Shown here in pieces: positions 23,131-32,030 of a DNA stretch of 64,000 bases (position 1 is its first letter; each line of letters opens with the position of its first letter). The stretch is from positions 1 through 64,000 of the forward strand of contig JAJRXX010000037.1 in NCBI GenBank assembly GCA_024276075.1, read 5' to 3'. The position numbers were made by a program, and so were the translations under genes. Under the pieces are notes generated by a model that was not told the DNA's origin, did not search any database, and saw only the letters and a program-made list of their open reading frames with translations. The stretch comes from Planctomycetota bacterium (GTDB lineage Bacteria; Planctomycetota; Phycisphaerae; Phycisphaerales; Phycisphaeraceae).

Positions 23131-24186
23131 TTAAGTAGTCGTGAGCTGCGCACTTTGGCGCCAACCAGCCGCGAAGACGAGCGTCATCATCAGCGTGAAG
23201 GCACCAGCGGTTTCGATCTGCACGCCGTGGAGAGGGAGGTCTAGCGCGCGTGGGCCGATGAGCATCAGTATCGTGAATGCGAATACGGGGAGCGTAACCG
23301 ACCAGCCGGGGCTTGTGCGGTTAACCGCTGCGGACGAGATCATCGGCGGCAGCAGCAGCCCGACCGCGACCGCCCCATACCACCCCGCGGTTGCAAAAGT
23401 GATTAACACCAAAATCAGCCACGCGGCGATGAGCCTGCTGAAATGCGCGAGCATCAGATCTGTGCGGCCGGCGAGATAATGCGCAGCACGATGGGTGAGC
23501 CAGCGGGCGAGTATTGCCATTGTGATTGCAATGACCGCAGCGTGGAATATAGGACCGCCGCCGTCGTTGGGTGAACCGAACCAAGGACAATCGACAAAGG
23601 GCATCGACAGCACGCCGACGGCTGAAGGGATGAAAGCGATCGCGATAATCGCGGTGGTGAGCATGTCGATGGTAGCGCGACGGTATCGCATCGCCAATAC
23701 CCCCTGCCAGAGTATGGGCCAACCGGCTGCGACACACAGCCAACCCGTCAGCAGCATTTCGAACAGCCAGGGGTAGAGCATCGACCGCACCTGCACCCCC
23801 CCGCCGGCCAACACCGGGCCCAGATAATGTAGCGCCAACGCGGGCAGGCCGAAGACGATCGCTGTGGCGAAGCGAGATTTGTATTCGTAGGCCACGCGGT
23901 CGCGCAACGCGGGCAGGTCGTTATCTGACTGATAGGTGCTGCAGACACGGTCGCGGATTTCCAGACCAAATCGCCTGGCAATCGACGCGGCGTGCTCGGC
24001 TTGCGGCTCGGACAGCGCTGTGCCGGGATCGCTGCCGGGCGAGTCGCCGGGTGCGGTGGTTAACCACGCGCACTGGCCGGCGGGATCGACAGCATTGTGG
24101 AATCCAGCGCGGGCCCAGTGTGCTGATAACGCTTGCCCCAGCAACGGGTCCTGTAGGCCGTCTAGAATGAAATGGGTACGAGACAA
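23131..24186 (-). CDS. Multi-spanning membrane protein resembling the membrane part of a heavy-metal P-type ATPase
   Basis: The 351-residue protein has a soluble N-terminal region of about 95 residues and then about eight hydrophobic segments. The stretch AGWPILWQGVLAMRYRRATI at the second to third membrane segments recalls the GGWPF..A....LR...NMD region of P1B ATPases, and a hydrophobic pair precedes it as in that family. The phosphorylation motif DKTGT, the TGES actuator and the ATP-binding domain are all absent, so it cannot be a working pump alone. The TTG at 24186 is preceded by GAGG five bases upstream. It stands alone on the minus strand. Function unknown; the ATPase relation is an inference from pattern only. 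Confidence 0.65.
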   Translation of the reverse strand: MSRTHFILDGLQDPLLGQALSAHWARAGFHNAVDPAGQCAWLTTAPGDSPGSDPGTALSEPQAEHAASIARRFGLEIRDRVCSTYQSDNDLPALRDRVAYEYKSRFATAIVFGLPALALHYLGPVLAGGGVQVRSMLYPWLFEMLLTGWLCVAAGWPILWQGVLAMRYRRATIDMLTTAIIAIAFIPSAVGVLSMPFVDCPWFGSPNDGGGPIFHAAVIAITMAILARWLTHRAAHYLAGRTDLMLAHFSRLIAAWLILVLITFATAGWYGAVAVGLLLPPMISSAAVNRTSPGWSVTLPVFAFTILMLIGPRALDLPLHGVQIETAGAFTLMMTLVFAAGWRQSAQLTTT

Positions 24187-24247
24187 ATCAGCCTCGCAGC
24201 GTAATCGAATGGTGATACCGTTGCCAACGGCTAGCCGACAGGCGGTC

Positions 24248-24482
24248 GTAGGTCAGTTTGAATATTTTGTCGGGAATGGTCGTTCGAGATGCCGGTGCTG
24301 GATGCCACGGGTATATTCACCCGTGGGTGAATGGAGTAATGGTTGGAGTTGACGTGACCCTCACCCCAACCCTCTCCCTGACAGGGAGAGGGGGTAGGAG
24401 CGTGAGCTTCGGTTGGAGACAGGCCCGCTCCTTGACGGTCACGGCTCGTTGCGATGATGCTCAGATTTGAACTGCCCCACTA
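24248..24482. repeat. Family D inverted-repeat element D1, enlarged
   Basis: The ends GTAGGTCAGTTTGAATATTT and ATTTGAACTGCCCCACTAG are inverted repeats. The shared core lies at 24425-24450. Extra modules sit inside: a hairpin with arms CCACGGGT/ACCCGTGG at about 24306-24327, and CCCTCTCCCT-GAC-AGGGAGAGGG at 24370-24392, which belongs to a hairpin type seen in many bacterial genomes. No gene. Confidence 0.6.
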
Positions 24483-24562
24483 GCCGACAGGCTTTATCAA
24501 CGCGACGGGGCGTGGTACGTTTGCGTGATTAACACCTTTCGCCCACACACGGGACACACGCG

Positions 24563-25828
24563 ATGCCTCCAACACAATCAACCTTGAGCGACCCGACCAT
24601 CAACCGGCACGATCGGCACATGTGCCTGAACTACCCGCGGTACCCGATCGTGATCGAGCGCGGGCAGGGTTGTCACCTGTACGACACCCAGGGACGGGAA
24701 TACCTGGACCTGTTCGCCGGCTTCGGCGCGGGGCTGCTTGGTCACTGCCACGGGGACTTGGTGCGTGCGGTGCAAGAGCAGGCGAAACGCCTCTGGCACC
24801 CCGGCAATCTCCTGCACAGCGAGCCTCAGACACGGGTAGCGGAAGCGATTGCAAAAAACGGCTTCGGCGGACGCTCGTTTTTCTGTCACAGCGGCGCGGA
24901 CGCGAACGAGGCGGCTTTTAAACTGGCGCGGCTCTACGGCCAGGCGCGGCCGGGGCGCAGCGGACCACGGCACAAGATCATCGCCACGCACCACAGTTTT
25001 CACGGGCGATCGTTCGGCACCATGGTAGCCACAGGCCAACCGGCGGTATCGCAGGGATTCGAACCGTTCCTGACGGGATTCACACACGTGCCTTATGACG
25101 ACCTGGACGCGATGACCCAATCGATCGACGACCAGACCGTGGCCATCATCGTTGAGCCGATCCAGGGCGAGGGCGGCGTGAATGTGCCCGGCGATGACTA
25201 CCTGCCGGGCCTGCGGCGGCTGTGCGATCAGCACGATATGCTTTTGATCTGCGACGAGGTGTGGACGGGGTGCGGCCGGACGGGCAGGTATTTTGCGTAT
25301 CAACACTGGCCGATCGAGCCGGACATGATGACGTTGGCCAAAGGCGTGGGCGGCGGTCTGCCGGTGGGTGTGATGTGCGCCAAGGACAGCGTGGCTCAGT
25401 TATACGATTGGAATACACAAAAGGCGGTCAAACACGCGACGACCCTGGGCGGCAACTGCCTGTCGATGGCGGCGGCGGCGGCGGTTTTCACAACGCTCGA
25501 ACGCGACTCACTGGTAGACCACACCCGGTCACTGGGCGAACACATATTGGATCGTCTGTCGCGGTTCGCGCAGCAGTGCCCGGCAGTCGCACAGGTGCGT
25601 GGCAAGGGGCTGTTCATCGGGATCGAGTTGGCGGGTGAGACCGAAGGGGCTTGGTTCTCGGGCGTCGTGGACGTCGTGAACCGGTGCAGAGAACAAGGCG
25701 TATTGGTCAACGGCACACAGAAGACGGTGCTGCGGATCGCCCCGCCGTTGACGATCACGCAAGAGGAATTGGACCACGGCTTGGACGTCATTGAAACAGT
25801 TATCGCGGGGGAACGGGGTGGTGATTGA
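24563..25828 (+). CDS. argD: Acetylornithine/class-III aminotransferase
   Basis: The 421-residue PLP enzyme has class-III aminotransferase motifs: GREYLDLFAGFGAGLLGHCH, FFCHSGADANEAA for phosphate binding, IIVEPIQGEGGVNVP, LLICDEVWTGCGRTGRYFAY, and TLAKGVGGGLPVGVM carrying the Schiff-base lysine. It fits ArgD, which makes N-acetylornithine from N-acetylglutamate semialdehyde and also serves in lysine synthesis. argJ lies 3 kb away, which supports arginine synthesis, and lysC at 55 kb is compatible with the lysine role. Ornithine or other omega-aminotransferases cannot be excluded. The last bases overlap the next gene. Confidence 0.88.
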   Translation: MPPTQSTLSDPTINRHDRHMCLNYPRYPIVIERGQGCHLYDTQGREYLDLFAGFGAGLLGHCHGDLVRAVQEQAKRLWHPGNLLHSEPQTRVAEAIAKNGFGGRSFFCHSGADANEAAFKLARLYGQARPGRSGPRHKIIATHHSFHGRSFGTMVATGQPAVSQGFEPFLTGFTHVPYDDLDAMTQSIDDQTVAIIVEPIQGEGGVNVPGDDYLPGLRRLCDQHDMLLICDEVWTGCGRTGRYFAYQHWPIEPDMMTLAKGVGGGLPVGVMCAKDSVAQLYDWNTQKAVKHATTLGGNCLSMAAAAAVFTTLERDSLVDHTRSLGEHILDRLSRFAQQCPAVAQVRGKGLFIGIELAGETEGAWFSGVVDVVNRCREQGVLVNGTQKTVLRIAPPLTITQEELDHGLDVIETVIAGERGGD

Positions 25829-26820
25829 AAAAGCGTGGCGTGCTTACGTTTCGGATCGTCTGGAGCGCTGTTGCCTACATGACAGCGACCTCTTGTGTTA
25901 CCCAGGACCAATCGATCGGCCACCGGGGTCTGCCAACCCTAAGTCAAATACGATCGAGGGTGGTGTCACCCCACCCTCGTGACAACCCGCCCAGCGAACA
26001 GCCTGTGGTCTTGGCGCAGGTGACAGCCGTTTATTTCTCCTTACAAAACCGCCTCGCCCGTCGTGTATGGGCATCTATAGATGAGGCTGCACTGGCCTCG
26101 TCTGAAACCCATGCTTGGCGAGACAACGGAATACGTGTCGGGGTGCTCAAAGAGACACGCCTGGGCGCATTTGTTGAAACGTTGCCAACCTCGTCTATAG
26201 CACCGATACGATGGGTCACCATCCCAGCTTCAGCCACCCCTGTGCCCGTGTCACCGGTGGTGAATCGGCCTATCCGGTTTTTCTTGGCGAACCCCGATGG
26301 CCAACATGAAACGGTAAGGCTGACGTCGGGACGCCTACAACTGCTGGCCCGAGCGGTACCGGACGAAGAAACGGGCGGTGTGCTGGAACTGACGCCACAC
26401 GTGTATGAGCCACGCACGACACTTCAGCCACGCACGCCTCAGGAAAAGGCGTTGGACGGGCGCGTCCTAGATTGGTTGACGCTGCATGTGCCGCTACGGC
26501 TCGATGGGCTGCTGGTGATGGGCCTGTACACGCCGAAAACGAACACGGATGACGAAAACGGTTCTGATGACGACGATGATTCTATAGCTAAGGATATACC
26601 CGATCCCATGCAATCCGCAGACACCGTCACAGATCAAGGCCCTGCTACAGACGTTGACTCATCAGCAACGCCGCAGCAGCGACCGATCCCGGATCACCTG
26701 GGCAAGTTTATGTTTACCGCGTCGCGCTTGGGTAAACCCGTGCAGACGATGCTGCTGATTCGCCTAGCGCCCTGGGACGACCTCATTATTGATGAGATCG
26801 AGCCAGCGTTACAAGATTAG
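25825..26820 (+). CDS. Hypothetical secreted or lipid-anchored protein coupled to argD
   Basis: The start is a TTG whose TTGA overlaps the argD stop, which implies translational coupling. The 331-residue product begins with a basic, hydrophobic leader ending ATSC (Cys24), a weak lipobox. The body is mostly beta-prone, with an acidic low-complexity stretch near residue 245 (DENGSDDDDDS) and a conserved-looking end (FMFTASRLGKPVQTMLLIRL). I do not recognise the family. Because argD is biosynthetic, the pairing is probably positional rather than functional. The TAG stop is provided by the repeat element that starts at 26818. Confidence 0.65.
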   Translation: MKKRGVLTFRIVWSAVAYMTATSCVTQDQSIGHRGLPTLSQIRSRVVSPHPRDNPPSEQPVVLAQVTAVYFSLQNRLARRVWASIDEAALASSETHAWRDNGIRVGVLKETRLGAFVETLPTSSIAPIRWVTIPASATPVPVSPVVNRPIRFFLANPDGQHETVRLTSGRLQLLARAVPDEETGGVLELTPHVYEPRTTLQPRTPQEKALDGRVLDWLTLHVPLRLDGLLVMGLYTPKTNTDDENGSDDDDDSIAKDIPDPMQSADTVTDQGPATDVDSSATPQQRPIPDHLGKFMFTASRLGKPVQTMLLIRLAPWDDLIIDEIEPALQD

Positions 26821-27091
26821 AGAATTCTCAACGCATCCGTATCGTTTAGGGCGTTTTTATATTTGATTGCAACTCTGCGTTAATACGCATTGCGTATATT
26901 TTTAGCGCGTTGTAAAGGATATAAGTGATTGTCTGTTTTGCCTTCGCGTTCGCAGATGCCGCGCAAGTATTAATCTTGATTGGTATAATACGCATTCTGA
27001 TTAATCCCCGTGCTTCAATCACAGTAAAGAAGCCCGCTCTCTGACGGTCGCGGCTCGTTGTGGACGCCACAGGTCAATTGGGAATGCTCTA
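26818..27091. repeat. Composite repeat: family B ends with nested F and E elements
   Basis: The left end TAGAGAATTCTCAACGCATC and the right end GGGAATGCTCTA are family B termini. Between them lie a family F copy in reverse orientation (26881-26987, from TAATACGCATTGCGTAT to GATTGGTATA), a family E end (ATACGCATTCTGATTAATCC) and a shared core at 27034-27059. The structure suggests insertion of short elements into one another. The left TA plus G is the stop codon of the preceding gene. Confidence 0.6.
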
Positions 27092-27101
27092 GCAACGCAC
27101 G

Positions 27102-27404
27102 TCAACGACGGGTTGTGGTTGGTGCTCGTGTTGGCTGTGCATTTGCGCGCCCGGTACGGTTGGTGGGCGGTGTTTTCTTCTTGTTCTTGCGCCTTGACGC
27201 TGAGACCCACACCGTTCGGTCCGCAGAGTGCCAAATACCCTTGCCATAAGACTGATGCAGCGGACGTACCTGCACAAAAGCCACATCGGAATCACGACAG
27301 ATGTCGCAGACCGTCCCTGTCACATCACCGCTCAGTGAGGTGACCGTGTCCCCGATGCACAACTCGTGTCCCCCGACGTCACTTGTTTTCTTGATCCGAC
27401 GCAT
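27102..27404 (-). CDS. Small hypothetical protein with SH3-like barrel pattern
   Basis: Residues about 10-65 alternate in a way typical of a small beta barrel (GHELCIGDTVTSLSGDVTG, then CRDSDVAFVQVRPLH and GKGIWHSADRTVWV), like KOW or PRC-type barrels. The remaining 35 residues are basic and low in complexity, and they run toward the repeat element just downstream, so the C-terminus may have been replaced when the element arrived. No partner gene is close. Coding status is moderately likely. Confidence 0.5.
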   Translation of the reverse strand: MRRIKKTSDVGGHELCIGDTVTSLSGDVTGTVCDICRDSDVAFVQVRPLHQSYGKGIWHSADRTVWVSASRRKNKKKTPPTNRTGRANAQPTRAPTTTRR

Positions 27405-27664
27405 TGCTTTCTAAACCCCTAGCTGAACATATCTTATTGATATTTATGTAATTATATGCACGCCGACGGGCAAAGTCGACCCGATTGGCCTGATAATGAT
27501 GAGAATCGTAATGCCATCGACATGCGCGAAAATGGTCTATTCCATTGCGTTGCTTTGGTTTATACGTAGACCAAGAAAGGTATGTTCGACCATTTCAAAC
27601 TATGCCCGCTCCCTCACAGTCGCGGCTCGTATTGACCCGGTACGTTTAACGTGGGAATGCTCTA
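27405..27664. repeat. Spacer ending in a family B element (left end uncertain, near 27537)
   Basis: The right end GTGGGAATGCTCTA and the shared core at 27605-27630 (GCTCCCTCACAGTCGCGG) mark a family B copy. The left end near 27537-27565 (CTATTCCATTGCGTTGCTTT) is diverged. The complement of the right terminus supplies the TAG stop of fba. Nothing else is seen in this stretch. Confidence 0.55.
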
Positions 27665-28669
27665 GCGGTACTGGTTGGGCATGGGTTGGCCAAGCTTCTT
27701 CCAGTGGGCGGCGACTTGGTCGGCTTTGCCTGCGGAATTGAGCATTTTCAGCTTACGCTTGACCATCACCACGATCGCGTCACGCGCCGGGCCGAGGTAC
27801 TTACGCGGGTCGAACTCCTCGGGCTTGGTTGAAAACACTTCACGAATCTTGGCTGTCATGGCGAGCCTCAGGTCCGTGTCGATGTTCACCTTGCACACGC
27901 CATATTTACGCACCGCGTCGGCGATCTGGTCCTCGGGCACGCCCTTGGCGTTGGGCATCTTGCCGCCATACTTGTTGACCAAATTCACGAATTCCTCAGG
28001 GACACTCGATGAGCCGTGCATGACCAACGGCAGACCGGGGCACAGCTTCATGATCTGCTCGATGCGATCGAAAGCGAGCTTGGCCTCATGGACAAACTTA
28101 AATGCCCCGTGGCTGGTGCCGATGGCGACGGCGAGGCTGTCGATGCCGGTGCGCTCGACAAAGTCCTTGGCTTGCTGGGGGTCGGTGAGGAATTGCTCAA
28201 CGTTTTTCTCGTATTCCGCTGCGTCTAGCCCGACGACGTCTTCCTCGATACCGCCGAGCATGCCCAGCTCAGCCTCGACGACCACACCGGCGTCGTGGGA
28301 GACCTTGACAGCCTCAGCGCTGAGGCTGATGTTTTGCTCGTAGGGGTGGTGCGAGCCGTCGATCATGACCGAGGTGTAGCCATCGGCGATACACGCGCGG
28401 ATCAGGTCAACGGTGTCGCCATGGTCGCAGTGGATAGCGATCGGAACGTCGGGGTATTCCTCGACGCAGGCGTCGATGATCTTCCGTAGAAAGCGGATGT
28501 TCGCGTAGGCACGGGCGCCCTTGGATATCTGGAGGATGACGGGGCTTTTCTCCGCTGCACAAGCCTCGACGACCGCTTGGGCGATCTCCATGTTGTTGAC
28601 GTTGAACGCCCCGATGCCGAACCCCCCGTCGTAGGCTAAATCAAACATCGGCTTGGTGGTCATGAGCAT
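27662..28669 (-). CDS. fba: Class II fructose-bisphosphate aldolase
   Basis: The 335-residue zinc enzyme splits fructose 1,6-bisphosphate in glycolysis and condenses trioses in gluconeogenesis. Motifs include AIHCDHGDT with His80, catalytic Asp82 and Zn ligand His83, the loop GLDAAEYEKNVEQF, the second metal-site region AIGTSHGAFKF and LVMHGSSSVPEEF. The sequence fits the longer class IIB-like/type A group starting with a hydrophobic FDLAYDGGFGIGAFNVNN. It is divergent from argJ with about 170 bp between the starts. Its TAG stop lies in a repeat terminus. Confidence 0.95.
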   Translation of the reverse strand: MLMTTKPMFDLAYDGGFGIGAFNVNNMEIAQAVVEACAAEKSPVILQISKGARAYANIRFLRKIIDACVEEYPDVPIAIHCDHGDTVDLIRACIADGYTSVMIDGSHHPYEQNISLSAEAVKVSHDAGVVVEAELGMLGGIEEDVVGLDAAEYEKNVEQFLTDPQQAKDFVERTGIDSLAVAIGTSHGAFKFVHEAKLAFDRIEQIMKLCPGLPLVMHGSSSVPEEFVNLVNKYGGKMPNAKGVPEDQIADAVRKYGVCKVNIDTDLRLAMTAKIREVFSTKPEEFDPRKYLGPARDAIVVMVKRKLKMLNSAGKADQVAAHWKKLGQPMPNQYR

Positions 28670-28837
28670 GGCTATGATTTCCTGATCCTGGCGGCCGCGT
28701 GGGCGGTCGTCGCGTGTGTTTGGTTAGCGGGCGTGGCCGTGCCGCACCCGATCCCCGTTTGGGGGGCGTATTCTATCGAATCGGGCGGGCGGCGTCTCGC
28801 GTTCCAGGCAACGAGACTTTCGGTTAAAACATGGCCC

Positions 28838-30121
28838 ATGGCTATCTCCTCACAAAAAAGCATTACCACCCCGAAAGGCTTCCGCGCCGCTGCGGGTACA
28901 TGCGGGATCAAGCGATCGGGCAAGCCGGACTTGGCACTGATCGTGGCGGATAAACCCTGTACCGGGGCCGGGGTGTTCACGACCAATACGGTCCCCAGCC
29001 CCTCGGTGATCACAGCCAAACAACACCTGCGGTCGGGTACAGCCCAAGCAATCGTGTGCAGCAGCGGAAACGCCAACGCCTCAACCGGACGCAAAGGCAC
29101 CGAAAATACCCTACGCATATGTCAGCAGGTCGCCCGCCAAGCCATGATCCACAGCGACGATCCAGGGCTGGTGCTACCCAGCTCGACAGGGACCATCGGT
29201 CGGCAGTTACCGATCACGAAAATCTCACGCGGGATCGCTGTGCTGGCGTCGGAGCTGTCGCGCGGCCCCGTAGTCGATGCGGCTGTGGCGCGGGCGATCA
29301 TGACCACCGACCTGGTGCCCAAACAGGCGTACCGATCGTTACGCCTCGGAGCAGGCTCGGGCAAGCAAGTACACCTGGCGGGTGTCTGCAAGGGCAGCGG
29401 GATGATCGCGCCCAATATGGCGACCATGCTCGCGTTTATCACCACCGACGCGAACATCAGCCGACAGATGCTCGCCTCGGTGCTGCGCGACGCGGTGTCT
29501 GTGAGCTTCAATCGGATCAGCGTGGATCAACACACCAGCCCCAGCGACAGCGTACAGATTTTGGCCAGCGGCGGTGCAGGCAACCCCAGAATCGCAAAAC
29601 GCGGGCGGGATTTCGACCGATTCAAAGATGCTCTGCTGGACCTGTGCCATGATTTGGCCTACCAGATTGTGTGCGACGGCGAAGGCGCTACAAAAGTGTT
29701 TTGCGTACAGGTGCTGCGAGCCAAAAACGAAAAGGACGCAGACCGAATAGCGTCGGCAGTCGTCAATAGCCCTCTGGTCAAGACCGCTGTGCATGGGGGC
29801 GACCCGAATTGGGGGCGTATCGTGACGGCTGCTGGATACAGCGGCGCGGCACTGGTGCCTGAAAAAATGTCGCTGCGCGTGGGGCCTTGTTCAAAGGGTC
29901 GACCGACGGGCGGAACGAAACTAACGGGTCACGTGTGCGTGCTGCGACGCGGACAACCCGTCGAGTTAGACGCTGCGGCACAGCGACGGCTCAAACAGGT
30001 CATGGCTAAGAAAGAGGTGGCATTTACGCTCGACCTGGGCTTAGGTAAAGGTGAAACCCGCTGGCTGGGGTGCGACCTGTCGAAAGCGTACGTGACGATC
30101 AACGCCGACTACACAACGTAG
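28838..30121 (+). CDS. argJ: Bifunctional glutamate N-acetyltransferase / amino-acid acetyltransferase
   Basis: ArgJ transfers the acetyl group from N-acetylornithine to glutamate and, in bifunctional forms, also uses acetyl-CoA. The sequence is self-cleaving: the motif KGSGMIAPNMATML places the new N-terminal nucleophile at Thr196 (counted from base 28838). Other motifs are CTGAGVFTTNTV and HGGDPNWGRIVTAAGYSG. The frame is open from 28733, but MAISSQKSITTPKGFRAAAG is the family-like start, so 28838 is preferred. It completes the acetyl cycle with argD upstream; other arg genes are not in the window. Confidence 0.94.
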   Translation: MAISSQKSITTPKGFRAAAGTCGIKRSGKPDLALIVADKPCTGAGVFTTNTVPSPSVITAKQHLRSGTAQAIVCSSGNANASTGRKGTENTLRICQQVARQAMIHSDDPGLVLPSSTGTIGRQLPITKISRGIAVLASELSRGPVVDAAVARAIMTTDLVPKQAYRSLRLGAGSGKQVHLAGVCKGSGMIAPNMATMLAFITTDANISRQMLASVLRDAVSVSFNRISVDQHTSPSDSVQILASGGAGNPRIAKRGRDFDRFKDALLDLCHDLAYQIVCDGEGATKVFCVQVLRAKNEKDADRIASAVVNSPLVKTAVHGGDPNWGRIVTAAGYSGAALVPEKMSLRVGPCSKGRPTGGTKLTGHVCVLRRGQPVELDAAAQRRLKQVMAKKEVAFTLDLGLGKGETRWLGCDLSKAYVTINADYTT

Positions 30122-30141
30122 TGGGTGTGAATACGATTGGC

Positions 30142-30343
30142 TAGAGCAGGTGGCGTAAATATTCTCACCCCGTTGGCATGCAGTTGTATCTCACGGCTTG
30201 CAAGCAAGCCGTGCCACCCGATCAATGGAGATTAATTATGCCAGTTGCTCCAACGCATCTGTAGCGTTTGGTTGCAACAAATTGACCGCTCTCACACAGT
30301 CGCGGCTCGTATTGGATGCTACACGTAAATTGAGAATGCTCTA
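30142..30343. repeat. Composite of family A (A2) and family B (B3) elements
   Basis: A2 starts TAGAGCAGGTGGCGTAAATA at 30142, has the same hairpin as A1 at 30192-30213 followed by CCACCCG, and ends GCCAGTTGCTC near 30250. There it fuses with a family B body (CAACGCATCTGTAGCGTTTG) carrying the shared core at 30286-30310 and the right end TGAGAATGCTCTA at 30331-30343. The complement of that end forms the TAG stop of the pilus-like gene. Confidence 0.7.
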
Positions 30344-31966
30344 TTGGCCCGCGAAGGTCGTCTGACCGTTCGCCTCGGCGACCGCTGAAGCCAGTGATGC
30401 CTGCTTGAGAAGCCAAGCCCGTTCGGGTGAGTCACGGTCGACTTCGATGGTACGCTCAATGAGGCTGTTCTGGTCCACGTCAAAAAACAGGACTTTGGTC
30501 GTCGTCGTTCCGATCCCCTGAGTCGAAGGGACCTCCAACAAGTCAACCACAGTGATCCCGATGCCCATGTCGACATCCATCTCGATATCACCGGCTGCGA
30601 TCGTCACGACACCGCCGATAGGGTCCCCGGGCTTGACGCGAAACTCCTTGACGCGAGGCCGACCGTTGAAGACTCGCCACACCTCTACCGTGACTTCGTT
30701 CTCGACACTCGAACCGCCAACGACAAAAAAGCGGTGCTCAGGATCGACCTGAATCGGATCGCTCCATGGGCTGGGCAACGACTGCAGTGCCAGTTTGTGG
30801 AAGTATTCTTCGCGTTGTCGGCCGCTCAGTTGTGACCGCTGAAACAAGGGATTAATCAGCTTCACGCTCAACCGATAACGATACGTTTGCCCTGACTCGA
30901 CCGTCAGGTCGTGAGCCCATACCTTCCGCCGGCCGGCTTGGGCTTCGTCGCTTTGACCGTCGTCGGATTTGCCGTTTGGGTCGGGCTTGGTCCGCGGCTT
31001 ATCCTCCACACGGGTCTGAGAAGCGTCACCCGAAATGAGAGCGTCAAACGGCCCTTTAATTGCTATCTCCTGGGGCTGCGACCAATCGATCGCGGCATCG
31101 GTCATCGGTACAAAAGGCGGATGGGCAATCAAATCCTGACTCTCTTGAATCAATTGGATCGCATCCTTCGCCTCGCTGGCCGACCAACTGTCGTGGACGT
31201 CGGAAAACGTCACTGCTTCGGGCAGCGGTGAGACGATCTGTTGAGACCTCCATTGGCCGGTGGCTTGATCGAGCGTCTGACGTTCGAGCACGACCCCGGT
31301 AAACGCCGTTGAACTGCGGCGCCACTGGTCGGGAATGGCCCGACCCCCTTCGAGCAGTTTCCGCTGCCAAGCACGGATGTCGTAAATCCCCGCTACACTG
31401 ACATAGCGAAAATCGCGAGGCTCAACCTGGGGCACCAACTGAACATACGCTTGAGCGACCTGCTGGCCCGACGTCGTAATTTGGTCAAGGCGGCCGGTAA
31501 AATAATCGGCAAGCTCACGGTCCGGCAACAGCACGCCGAAACCCGCTGCCGCCGCGATTCGGGTCGGAGCGGGAGGCGTCGGTGGAGTTGAAAAAAGACC
31601 CAAATCCGTCTGATCCAGCGGCGCTATCTCACGCGCAAGACCAAGGTCGCCGAGCGGGTCAAGGTGAGCCACCGAGATCGGCACACGGCTCAAACGCTCG
31701 CGAAACATCGCTGTGTAGGCGGGCACGGTCATGTCCGGCAGCGGGCTCCTGGCACCGGGAGATATCTTCTGCTCAAGAAGTCGCACTTGGTTAATAATTT
31801 TTTCTTTAACCTGATCCGGTCTGACGCCTGTTTCTTGCGCAACGGTCGCCGCATACGGATCGCCCAACACGTAGGACCAGACGATCATCAACGAAAGAAT
31901 AACGCTCAACGCGACGATCGCCTTCTCGACATGCAATTCGATAATGTTGACGTTCTTGAGCTTCAT
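30341..31966 (-). CDS. Membrane-anchored protein of the PilM/PilN operon, unknown family
   Basis: The 541-residue product from the ATG at 31966 starts MKLKNVNIIELHVEKAIVAL and has one N-terminal membrane helix (IVALSVILSLMIVWSYVLG) with a large periplasmic part. Proline-rich and charged linker segments flank mixed alpha/beta regions, and the C-terminal 100 residues (SSVENEVTVEVWRVFNGRP, MGIGITVVDLLEV) look like a beta domain such as PilP-type proteins have. A TTG at 32020 would add 18 residues. It is the last gene of a three-gene operon after PilM-PilN and a PilO-like protein, so a role in aligning the inner-membrane platform with the secretin is inferred. Its stop codon is in a repeat terminus. 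Confidence 0.6.
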   Translation of the reverse strand: MKLKNVNIIELHVEKAIVALSVILSLMIVWSYVLGDPYAATVAQETGVRPDQVKEKIINQVRLLEQKISPGARSPLPDMTVPAYTAMFRERLSRVPISVAHLDPLGDLGLAREIAPLDQTDLGLFSTPPTPPAPTRIAAAAGFGVLLPDRELADYFTGRLDQITTSGQQVAQAYVQLVPQVEPRDFRYVSVAGIYDIRAWQRKLLEGGRAIPDQWRRSSTAFTGVVLERQTLDQATGQWRSQQIVSPLPEAVTFSDVHDSWSASEAKDAIQLIQESQDLIAHPPFVPMTDAAIDWSQPQEIAIKGPFDALISGDASQTRVEDKPRTKPDPNGKSDDGQSDEAQAGRRKVWAHDLTVESGQTYRYRLSVKLINPLFQRSQLSGRQREEYFHKLALQSLPSPWSDPIQVDPEHRFFVVGGSSVENEVTVEVWRVFNGRPRVKEFRVKPGDPIGGVVTIAAGDIEMDVDMGIGITVVDLLEVPSTQGIGTTTTKVLFFDVDQNSLIERTIEVDRDSPERAWLLKQASLASAVAEANGQTTFAGQ

Positions 31967-32030
31967 CGCTGATCCAACCCGCCCCAATACATCGGTCGGC
32001 CCTTCCGAAACAATCCACAACTGGGCTTCA

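Noticed and set aside
24370-24392. CCCTCTCCCT/AGGGAGAGGG hairpin as a terminator
   Set aside because: It has no T-run, is inside a family D element and matches a widespread intergenic repeat type.
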